Shown here piece by piece: positions 7,405 to 14,892 of a stretch of 64,000 bases of DNA. A program made the translations under genes and the position numbers. The notes under the pieces were generated by a model that saw nothing but the letters and a program-made list of their open reading frames with translations, did not search any database and was not told where the DNA came from. The first letter of the stretch is position 1. Each line of letters begins with the position of its first letter. Source of the DNA: a virus; the IMG/VR virus record IMGVR_UViG_3300032073_000008, positions 46,318 through 110,317 of that record; one strand, given 5' to 3'.

Positions 7405-9346
7405 CACGACCAACAATTTCAGAAAACTCAACGCCAGTTCGTACAGCAACAAAGTTCAACTGAATAAAGTTGATTGATCGGGCTGGTTTGATATAGATGT
7501 CGCCTATGAATTCATTACGATCTATAACTTCGCCAGTGTTATTTGTTCCGTCACATACTACAACGAAATCATTAATACCACGACGACCTTGAACATCTCT
7601 TAAGAAAGGTTCAACTAAGTTCTTAAATTGACTTCTAGTGAATTCATCATTGAATTCGAATAAAGTAAATTGTGAAGCTGTAGAAATAGCCTTTTCTAGT
7701 ACGATGAACAGTCTACGAACATTAATACGATCAAATGCAGACGGTTTAGCTAACAGCGTCTTGTCTCCAAACAGTACAGTACCTTGTCCTGGAAATGTGA
7801 CAACTGGATTAATGCCTTTCTTATAAAGGGCATCACGATCGCCTTTAGTTGGATTATATGCTAATTTGACAACGCTCTTAACATTACCGCGATTGAATCC
7901 AGCAGGTGAGTACCAAGGATCACGAGTAGTGTCAGTTTGTACCATCAAACCAGCTGTATCGGCATTTAAAGGAATGTAACGGTAAACATCATTGTACTTA
8001 TCATACATGTACTTCCAGCCACCATCCATAACTGCGTATGAAGATGAAGGTAATGAGTCGCGGAATGCAATTACATCAGCAACCTCTTTACCAGCATATG
8101 AGTTGTTGTTAACAACATCAGCATACTCTGGTGAGATTACAGCGATACAATCTTTACGACTTTCAGCAATGTTTGTAATTAGGTATGTTGCTAATGTTTG
8201 GTCAGCATTACCACCCAACAAGAATGATACATCAACATCTTCAGAGGATTTGAATAAATCATATCCAACTATTTTTTGTGCTCCAGTCAGATCATTACCA
8301 TCAGTACCACCAGAAAGCGAGATGTTTTTAACACCTGATTTTATAGTCGCTTGATCAACAGTAAATGATTCGTCGGCTTCTGATGTTGTAGTTCCATCTA
8401 AAAATGTTTTATCAGAAACTTTAATAAATTGAGATTGTTGGTTTATAACTTCTCGGAAATTATTTCCTGCACCTTCTGCTGTTTTTGCATCAATTGCTTT
8501 GGAAACAGAGCTATATGTTTCTAAGATAGCATTTTTGGTTCCTGTAATAAGACCATCTTCATCTATGACTGCTATATGAAGCTCATCAGTCGTACCACCA
8601 CGATTAGTAGCAGTTGCTGAAGTTCCAGGTGCAGTATCAAAACTGTTGAAGTATTCCCAATTTCGTATTACACCATATTGCGCATTTGATGTTGTTCCAT
8701 TATAGGTATCATCAATGAGCAATGTTACAAAAGCAGTGCTATTTGCGGATGGACCAGTACCAGTGGTTGTCACACTCAAAACTTTACTATCATGAGCGTT
8801 GTTTTCACCTACAGATACTATATCACCCACGCTAAACTGTTCAGCTAAAGCGGTTGCTTGTGAATCGCCAGCAGCATCTATTACAACAGATTTTGTTCCA
8901 TTAGCAATTGTGTGTTTATCAGCTAATGTTTTTTGATATCCATTTGCACTAGCACAAACTGAAATTTTTATAGAGTTTCCTAATTTTCCAGGATACTTAG
9001 CATAAAAATTATCAGTTGTTGGTACAGTTGAATCATCATTTTTAATCATAACCTCAAAATTAGATTCTGATGCATTATTTGCTCCAGGACCAGCAACACG
9101 CACAACATTAAGTGCATTGCCGTATGCTAAAAAGTTTGCAGCCGTGAAAAAATCAACTGCATTATTTGAGTTCGGTTTTTGGAAAGTGCTCACAAGTCGA
9201 TCTTCAGAGTCAACTAAAACTCTGTCCTCTACTGGACCCCACCTAAACTGACCAGCAATTGCACCTTCTGTGGTGGAAACTGCAGGAACAACTGTGGTAA
9301 GGTCGATCTCGCTTACATTAACTCCAGGACTTACTTGGAATGGCAT
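7400..9346 (-). CDS. gp18: Tail sheath protein
   Basis: The 648-residue protein is the contractile sheath. It opens with MPFQVSPGVNVSEIDLTTVV and a GQFRWGPVEDR segment; the C-terminal third holds the conserved core DPWYSPAGFNRG, GKDLL-like KTLLAKPSAFDRINVRRL and DPFVLxxQ-like FLRDVQGRRGINDFVVVCD. Sheath proteins surround the gp19 tube and drive contraction. The middle region (about residues 90-330) is the variable surface domain. It has an exact late promoter at 9391-9398. Confidence 0.96.
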   Translation of the reverse strand: MPFQVSPGVNVSEIDLTTVVPAVSTTEGAIAGQFRWGPVEDRVLVDSEDRLVSTFQKPNSNNAVDFFTAANFLAYGNALNVVRVAGPGANNASESNFEVMIKNDDSTVPTTDNFYAKYPGKLGNSIKISVCASANGYQKTLADKHTIANGTKSVVIDAAGDSQATALAEQFSVGDIVSVGENNAHDSKVLSVTTTGTGPSANSTAFVTLLIDDTYNGTTSNAQYGVIRNWEYFNSFDTAPGTSATATNRGGTTDELHIAVIDEDGLITGTKNAILETYSSVSKAIDAKTAEGAGNNFREVINQQSQFIKVSDKTFLDGTTTSEADESFTVDQATIKSGVKNISLSGGTDGNDLTGAQKIVGYDLFKSSEDVDVSFLLGGNADQTLATYLITNIAESRKDCIAVISPEYADVVNNNSYAGKEVADVIAFRDSLPSSSYAVMDGGWKYMYDKYNDVYRYIPLNADTAGLMVQTDTTRDPWYSPAGFNRGNVKSVVKLAYNPTKGDRDALYKKGINPVVTFPGQGTVLFGDKTLLAKPSAFDRINVRRLFIVLEKAISTASQFTLFEFNDEFTRSQFKNLVEPFLRDVQGRRGINDFVVVCDGTNNTGEVIDRNEFIGDIYIKPARSINFIQLNFVAVRTGVEFSEIVGRA

Positions 9347-9390
9347 TGTTATTCTCCTTTGGAAGAGTTTTTATTTCAATTCAGACTTGA

Positions 9391-9398
9391 TATTTATA
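9391..9398 (-). promoter_or_regulatory. T4-type late promoter for the sheath gene
   Basis: Exact minus-strand TATAAATA 45 bases upstream of gp18. Confidence 0.8.
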
Positions 9399-9410
9399 AA
9401 AACTCAATGT

Positions 9411-11051
9411 TTAGTAATTTTCAAAGTTCCCATGAGTGATGTAATCTTGCGTGTCAAATGGGTCAGATGGTGTGTAATCTACAACATTATCATCAGGTAT
9501 GCCATCATCATGGAACCCAAATGGTAACATACTCTCCATCATTTCTTGATCTGTTTTTTCTCTTAATTGGATTAGTGTATTTATGTCTGTCATATCTTTA
9601 AAATATGACTGGTCTGTCAGCCATGCAAATAAAACAAGACACATCACTAGATCATCATGAGCACCAGACTCTGCTTCATACGAGTTTCTTTTTCTCGAGA
9701 AAGTTGATAGCTCTTTTATAGTATTAAAATCGTTAATTATAAGTTGATCTTGTTCAATCAACAGCTTTAGTATAGAACATCCTACAGCCTTCACGCTTTT
9801 AGTTGTTCTAATTCCTTTATCACACCTTTTGCTGAACCCAGTTGATATTCTTTTACCTGATCTTCCAGCACTTTCGGTGAATAATATGTTTTCATATTCA
9901 AATTCATAATGAAGAAGCTCTGCGACTTGTTCACCAATATCATTTATTTCAACTAATACAGTCGCTTCATTAAAGCTCTTGCATGTTCTATATATTACTT
10001 CTGAGTATTCAGCAGGAGTGATAAAGTTATCTCTGTAAACACAGACTTGTTTATATGGCATTTCTGTTATGTCTATTATCTGAAATGCTGAATAGTCTAA
10101 ACCCTTTCCTCTTGATACATCAACGACACAAGCATAGGTATGATCTGGCTGTCCTTGATCATACATTGATATGCCACTACCCTCAACTAATGGTCTTTTA
10201 TCCACTAATGTTTTTAGTTTACTACCATCAATCAATGTTCCAGAACTGCCAAGAAACTCACACTCATATTCTTGAGCAAACTTCTCAAGATCATAATCCA
10301 TAGACTGCAATGTTTCTTCTTTCCAAGCATCATCTCTTCCAGGAACATCAGTCCAATTTACCCTGACATACTCATATCCATTTTTACCATCTCTAGCACC
10401 TTCGCAAGTTTTATAAAAATGATTCAAACCATTTGGTGTGGATGTCAATAATATTTTAGTTGTGTTACCAGAAGATATTGTGGGGAATACAGAAGCAAAA
10501 AATTCATCCCAATTATCTACGAATGCAGTTTCATCAATGTATAGGAATGATACAGACTTACCACGAATAGCAGATGAGGATGTTGCAGCAGCAATAATTT
10601 TACAACCATTCTCAAACTGAACTGAACCTTTGTTCCACTCAACGACACCTTGTTGCATCCATTGCGGTAGTGCTTCATATGCAATCTTAATTCTGTCAAG
10701 AATCTCACGAGCTGAGTCGCCCTTGTTCGCAAGCAACGCAACAGTCTTATGCTCATTGAATAGAATGAAGTGTAATATAACAGCAACTGCGGTTGTAGTT
10801 TTACCTGCCTGCCGAGATGTGACCACAGTTACTCTACGATTATCAGTTATCTTCTCAATAATATCTCGTTGATAATCATACAGACGCATTGGTATTAGAC
10901 CGTGATCTACATGAACAATTTGTATGTAGTTCTCAGCAAAATAGAGTGGATCTTTAGCACACTTCACATATTCTGTGACTTGCTCTTGAGTCCAGCTGAT
11001 CTGAACACCCTTCTTTTTGAGAAGAGCATTTCCATTATATGTATCAGCCAA
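9411..11051 (-). CDS. gp17: Terminase large subunit (ATPase-nuclease)
   Basis: This 546-residue protein is the DNA packaging motor. The N-terminal ATPase has Walker A SRQAGKTT (residues 79-86) and Walker B VSFLYIDETAF (residues 167-177). The C-terminal RNase H-like nuclease shows ACVVDVSRGKGLDYSAF, the conserved Glu region VLVEIND, and GAHDDLVMCLVLFAW. It docks on the gp20 portal and cuts concatemers. Its start overlaps the end of the thermonuclease-like gene by eight bases, so the gp16-nuclease-gp17 set is translated together. Confidence 0.97.
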   Translation of the reverse strand: MADTYNGNALLKKKGVQISWTQEQVTEYVKCAKDPLYFAENYIQIVHVDHGLIPMRLYDYQRDIIEKITDNRRVTVVTSRQAGKTTTAVAVILHFILFNEHKTVALLANKGDSAREILDRIKIAYEALPQWMQQGVVEWNKGSVQFENGCKIIAAATSSSAIRGKSVSFLYIDETAFVDNWDEFFASVFPTISSGNTTKILLTSTPNGLNHFYKTCEGARDGKNGYEYVRVNWTDVPGRDDAWKEETLQSMDYDLEKFAQEYECEFLGSSGTLIDGSKLKTLVDKRPLVEGSGISMYDQGQPDHTYACVVDVSRGKGLDYSAFQIIDITEMPYKQVCVYRDNFITPAEYSEVIYRTCKSFNEATVLVEINDIGEQVAELLHYEFEYENILFTESAGRSGKRISTGFSKRCDKGIRTTKSVKAVGCSILKLLIEQDQLIINDFNTIKELSTFSRKRNSYEAESGAHDDLVMCLVLFAWLTDQSYFKDMTDINTLIQLREKTDQEMMESMLPFGFHDDGIPDDNVVDYTPSDPFDTQDYITHGNFENY

Positions 11052-11490
11052 TTACGACAATGCCTTCTTTTATTAATCGCTCACGATTTTTTAAATGAGC
11101 TTCAGCAATATCATCTTTGTTTTGTCCGTGATAAGCGACAGCAAAACCTTCATCGATCATGATCTGAGTGGCTGGACGCCATGAATCAGTAGTTGCATCG
11201 TAGACATCAAAGTCACCAAGTATACGACCGAACTTACCTTTCATATCTTCGCCTTTTTTACTCACTTGAGTTTTAAGGACAGACTGTTTACCGAGTAATG
11301 ATTTTAGCTTTTCTTTGGCAGCAAGACCAAACTTTTTTTCAACCTTATCGCGAGTACGAGATTCAGGAGTATCAATACCCATAACACGAACACGCTCGCC
11401 TTTAAGCCATATACCAAACCCCAGATCAATATCTACATCTACAGTATCGCCATCTACGACACGAACAATCTTACATCTATAATCATACAT
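11044..11490 (-). CDS. Staphylococcal-nuclease-like (thermonuclease) protein
   Basis: The 148-residue protein is a complete SNase (OB-fold) domain. VVDGDTVDV (residues 11-19) and RVRVMGIDTPES (33-44) hold the calcium and catalytic residues R35, D40 and E43, and KFGR gives R89 in place of S. aureus R87. These enzymes cut DNA and RNA with Ca2+. The ATG at 11490 overlaps the gp16 stop by eight bases and the 3' end overlaps gp17, so it is embedded in the terminase operon. No signal peptide is present, so it should act in the cytoplasm. A role in host DNA breakdown or packaging is inference. Confidence 0.88.
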   Translation of the reverse strand: MYDYRCKIVRVVDGDTVDVDIDLGFGIWLKGERVRVMGIDTPESRTRDKVEKKFGLAAKEKLKSLLGKQSVLKTQVSKKGEDMKGKFGRILGDFDVYDATTDSWRPATQIMIDEGFAVAYHGQNKDDIAEAHLKNRERLIKEGIVVIG

Positions 11491-11917
11491 CTTTTTCTTC
11501 ACCTTTAATTAATTTTTGTAAATCTGCTGTGCTACCAACAAACAGAGCATTATTAGTCACATTTGCTGGTTGATTATTTTCTTCTTCGCGCAGAAGTTTA
11601 ACTTTCTTTTGAATGTCTAACAAATCTTTATTTGCATCAACAAGAGTTTTTGTTAGTTGTGAAACAACTTCGAATGCTCTTGGATGTTCACTTGCTTTGG
11701 CTAACTCAAGCAAATTATCAAGAGCATATGAACCTTTCTCTATAACATCATAGAGATTATCTCTGGCATAGGTGTAGTCTTTAGAGACATCATCTGGCAG
11801 ATTTTTTGTTTTCTCTTCAAAGTTTGAACGAACTAATGATTGTTTTGGTTCATCATCTACAAGCTCTGCTTCAACTTCAAAAATTTCATTCAAATTATCT
11901 GTGACATTGTTTTTCAT
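11483..11917 (-). CDS. gp16: Terminase small subunit
   Basis: The 144-residue protein lies just upstream of the large terminase. It contains the typical KDYTYARDNLYDVIEKGSYALDNLL... coiled-coil segment (residues 46-110), including SEHPRAFEVVSQLTKTLVDANKDLL, seen in marine T4-like gp16. Small terminase rings recognise DNA and stimulate gp17 ATPase. The acidic N-terminus and flexible C-terminus are normal. Length is slightly below T4 gp16 (164). Confidence 0.9.
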   Translation of the reverse strand: MKNNVTDNLNEIFEVEAELVDDEPKQSLVRSNFEEKTKNLPDDVSKDYTYARDNLYDVIEKGSYALDNLLELAKASEHPRAFEVVSQLTKTLVDANKDLLDIQKKVKLLREEENNQPANVTNNALFVGSTADLQKLIKGEEKDV

Positions 11918-11929
11918 AATTTTTCATAC

Positions 11930-12763
11930 CTAATCATCAATACCATCAAAGAAATCAAACTTATCAAAGGCTAATCCATATGTGCTGTTTGCACTCACCG
12001 ATGAATATGCTACACTTGCTGACGAGTTTGTTGTTGGTGAACCATTTGCCAATAATCCTGGACTCAGTTTAATTCTACTGCTCGGTGCTTCATTTGTAGC
12101 TAGTGGCGACAATGTAGACGGCATGTTAAAATCGACCGTTGATCTTTTGATCACACCTCTATTGCTAGTTGGTCCAAAAATATAACCCTTGACTGTGAAG
12201 TTAAAAGTGTATATAATAGCTCTGCGAGTTTGAAAGTCTGCTTCATATGCATCTTCAATCGACATACCTTGCATGACTGTTGGTATGTCATAATAATGAC
12301 CAGTCTCTTTAACCAACTTCAAACTGTGAGTAAACTCAGGTCTAAAGTAAGGCAGAATCTGTTCTGTAACCTGAACAGCATCTTCATTGTTAGCAAACAT
12401 ACCATATAAAGAAATATTTATATCATATGGCACAGGTGTAAACTGAGAAACAGAAGCATTGTTGTTAGAAGAAATAGCTGTATTTTTCTGTAACTTATTT
12501 AATCCTCTGTTTGGAGAATATGACATATCAGTAATTTCAAACGAAAGTCTCGGGAGCTGAGTAGCAACTTGTCTATTCAAGTTTGGATCTTGATTTAATC
12601 TCGCCAAGAACTTTTCTTTTGGTCCATATGCTATCGGTACACGAATTGATTGAACAGCTACACCGCTTGTGTTAAAGCGAACAACATCAATATCGTTGAA
12701 CATTGAGCCAAACATAATGATATATTTTCGAATCGCACCGTGATTATAATAGTTACCAAACAT
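11930..12763 (-). CDS. gp15: Tail sheath stabiliser and completion protein
   Basis: The 277-residue protein (T4 gp15: 272) follows neck gene 14. Conserved segments are KYIIMFGSMFNDI, VPIAYGPKEKFLARL and LPRLSFEITDMSYSPNRGLN. The gp15 hexamer closes the top of the tail and connects it to the head neck. The last 70 residues are Ser, Asn and Thr rich and may be flexible. The start overlaps nothing and lies directly at the gp14 stop. A TATAAATA at 12415-12422 lies inside this gene and is not used as evidence. Confidence 0.93.
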   Translation of the reverse strand: MFGNYYNHGAIRKYIIMFGSMFNDIDVVRFNTSGVAVQSIRVPIAYGPKEKFLARLNQDPNLNRQVATQLPRLSFEITDMSYSPNRGLNKLQKNTAISSNNNASVSQFTPVPYDINISLYGMFANNEDAVQVTEQILPYFRPEFTHSLKLVKETGHYYDIPTVMQGMSIEDAYEADFQTRRAIIYTFNFTVKGYIFGPTSNRGVIKRSTVDFNMPSTLSPLATNEAPSSRIKLSPGLLANGSPTTNSSASVAYSSVSANSTYGLAFDKFDFFDGIDD

Positions 12764-13528
12764 TTAGAAACCCTCACTAAATGGATTCATCTCACTGAAG
12801 TCAACAAAGTCTGCTGCTTTTAAGTCAAATGTGCTATTTCTTGCTGCTGAATCAGTTGATTCAATGCTATATTCTTCATTCAATACATTCTCTCCACTCT
12901 CCATGACAAGATTATCGCCAGACTCATCAAGTATCTGGTTGTCCATTCTATCGCCAGAGTATAATGTCTCGATCTCATCAATGGTATTGATACCAGTGTT
13001 AAGCCTTTCATGGCTGTATTCAAACAACTCACAACGGAGATCATATGTTTGTAGTGAGCCAAGCTGGTAGAAAACAGATTCATGCTCAACAAACTTAACT
13101 TCAAACAACTTATTATTGAGCGGAAAATAAATTAGATCACCCTCAACTGGACGACCTGCAGCTTTTGTTGTGTTTTCGTCTTGAATTTCTTCGCTGAATC
13201 TTCTGCGTGAAACAGTTAATGTCATTTCGTCTCTTATCTCAACATTAAACTTAGATAAGAAATCACCATCACCATCAAACCCATCTACTGACTTAATATA
13301 CATCTCAATAGAATAAGCTGATAATGATTCACCATCACCATCACCATTTGTAACTGCGTCAAACTTAGACAGGGTATCTTCGCCAAAGACACCGTCTTCA
13401 GCAACTAATGTTCTGGGCATGTAATAACAATCTACACCATAAACCTTAATTGCCTCAGTTACGAGATCTTCTATAAGGTTTTGTTCTTCTGTAAATTGAT
13501 AATTATTAAAATATAAATTTGTAGCCAT
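12764..13528 (-). CDS. gp14: Neck protein gp14
   Basis: The 254-residue protein matches T4 gp14 in LIEDLVTEAIKVYGVDCYYMPR, FGEDTLSKF, the motif DEMTLTVSRRRF, and EGDLIYFPLNNKLFEVKFVE followed by FYQLGSLQTYDL. gp13 and gp14 form the neck that closes the filled head and receives the tail. Two acidic inserts (around residues 60-80 and 190-210) make it more acidic than T4. Confidence 0.95.
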   Translation of the reverse strand: MATNLYFNNYQFTEEQNLIEDLVTEAIKVYGVDCYYMPRTLVAEDGVFGEDTLSKFDAVTNGDGDGESLSAYSIEMYIKSVDGFDGDGDFLSKFNVEIRDEMTLTVSRRRFSEEIQDENTTKAAGRPVEGDLIYFPLNNKLFEVKFVEHESVFYQLGSLQTYDLRCELFEYSHERLNTGINTIDEIETLYSGDRMDNQILDESGDNLVMESGENVLNEEYSIESTDSAARNSTFDLKAADFVDFSEMNPFSEGF

Positions 13529-13532
13529 TTAA

Positions 13533-14273
13533 TTAGCCTATCATATCCATAGCTGGCATAGAGAATCGTTTCTGTACTTCTTCTTCTAACTTTTGGATTT
13601 CTTCATTGGCTTCATTCCAAATATTTTGACCATTAAATGTTACTCCACCTGGAAGTTGTAAACCCTCAAACTTTTTAAGGTTTTCACCCCATTGTTTTTT
13701 GATTAAAGCAGTCGCATATTGACGCAACCACCAATCGCCCCAGACTTGCGTATTTGAGTCTGGATCAATAACTTGATAACACTCAACGATAATATACTCA
13801 CCGACATTTACTCTAGACCAGTCCATATCAATATGTAACTTGTCAGTGTGACGACTAAATCTTAATGGTTGCTTCCCTACAAATAACTCTTGTAGGAGAG
13901 CGATTCTTTCCATAGAAGAAGCATAATTCTGAAATTGTGCGTGTGACCAATCATAAACATCATTAAGTGTTATTTGATATCTAAGATTGAACATATTATT
14001 TGTATTAAGTCCAGCACCAATTGGAAAAATGTTTATCACACCATTAATAGTTTCGGGTATAGTTAAATACCCATTATTAATATCTGCTTGTGTTACTTGT
14101 GCTTTTAGAAAAGTTCTTTCGGTGCCATCATAATGATAATCTCTATAAAAATCTAATGCGTCATCTATACGATCATCTACTTGATCGTCATCAACATTAA
14201 TTTCAACAACTGGTGCACCGAGCCTGCGTAGGCAATATGTTTTGAATGTGCTTTTACTTGTAGGTACTGACAT
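13533..14273 (-). CDS. gp13: Neck protein gp13
   Basis: The 246-residue protein carries the gp13 hallmarks LRRLGAPVVEINVDDDQVDD, IDDALDFYRDYHYDGTER, and the C-terminal WLRQYATALIKKQWGENLKKF. It is an adaptor that binds the portal in filled heads. A late promoter 34 bases upstream makes it the first gene of the 13-14-15-16-nuclease-17 unit. Confidence 0.95.
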   Translation of the reverse strand: MSVPTSKSTFKTYCLRRLGAPVVEINVDDDQVDDRIDDALDFYRDYHYDGTERTFLKAQVTQADINNGYLTIPETINGVINIFPIGAGLNTNNMFNLRYQITLNDVYDWSHAQFQNYASSMERIALLQELFVGKQPLRFSRHTDKLHIDMDWSRVNVGEYIIVECYQVIDPDSNTQVWGDWWLRQYATALIKKQWGENLKKFEGLQLPGGVTFNGQNIWNEANEEIQKLEEEVQKRFSMPAMDMIG

Positions 14274-14306
14274 ATGTATAGTCTCGAAGTCTGGATTAAT
14301 CTAGAC

Positions 14307-14314
14307 TATTTATA
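14307..14314 (-). promoter_or_regulatory. T4-type late promoter for the neck-terminase unit
   Basis: Exact minus-strand TATAAATA, 34 bases upstream of gp13. Confidence 0.8.
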
Positions 14315-14355
14315 AGAACAATAAACAGTTATAATCTATCAACTACACCATAAAT

Positions 14356-14892
14356 TCATGAAGGTATGCCTTTAAACTTCCCATCTTCAAAATCATCCTC
14401 ACCGAACACAAAATCTTCATATGCATTTTTCAAATCATCATCCCAATATTTTTTTTCATGTTTTTCAATAGCAGCAAATGTGACCTCACAACCATCAAGT
14501 TCTGGAGTATCAGGTTCCCAATCAATTAACACAGTAGTTGAAACCAACATCATATTCCTCACTGCTTCTGCTAAATTATCGCCATGAGATTCTTCGGTTT
14601 TAGATGTAGTTGCTAGAGGATAAAAAATTAATCCATTTTGTATTCTTTCTTTCTTTAATAAGCCGTGTGTTGTTGTCATCTTTTTTGACAAGAATAATGG
14701 TTTAAACTTCAAATATTTCTGAGGAACACCATCTTTTTTTCTGGCGATACGGCTCTCAGTTATTTCAACAACAGGAACTTGAGATTGAATTTTCGGAGAT
14801 GGATCAAAATCTTCATATCTTTCACCCAGTTCTTTCCTTATATGTTCCAATTCTTCTTCTGTCATGTGGTAATTTTTATTTGATCTACTCAT
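14356..14892 (-). CDS. Unknown 178-residue protein after the discoidin-like fibre
   Basis: I do not recognise this protein. It begins MSRSNKNYHMTEEELEHIRKE, has a basic middle part (RKKDGVPQKYLKFKPLFLSKK) and a very acidic end (GEDDFEDGKFKGIPS). Its ATG overlaps the stop of the 949-residue gene in ATGA, so the two are coupled and probably work together, for example as a fibre assembly factor or attachment partner. No membrane segment or signal is visible. I prefer the start at 14892 to the in-frame ATG 12 bases upstream because of the ATGA overlap. Confidence 0.6.
   Translation of the reverse strand: MSRSNKNYHMTEEELEHIRKELGERYEDFDPSPKIQSQVPVVEITESRIARKKDGVPQKYLKFKPLFLSKKMTTTHGLLKKERIQNGLIFYPLATTSKTEESHGDNLAEAVRNMMLVSTTVLIDWEPDTPELDGCEVTFAAIEKHEKKYWDDDLKNAYEDFVFGEDDFEDGKFKGIPS

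Noticed and set aside
12415-12422. Minus-strand TATAAATA
   Set aside because: It lies inside the gp15 coding region with no gene start at the usual distance.
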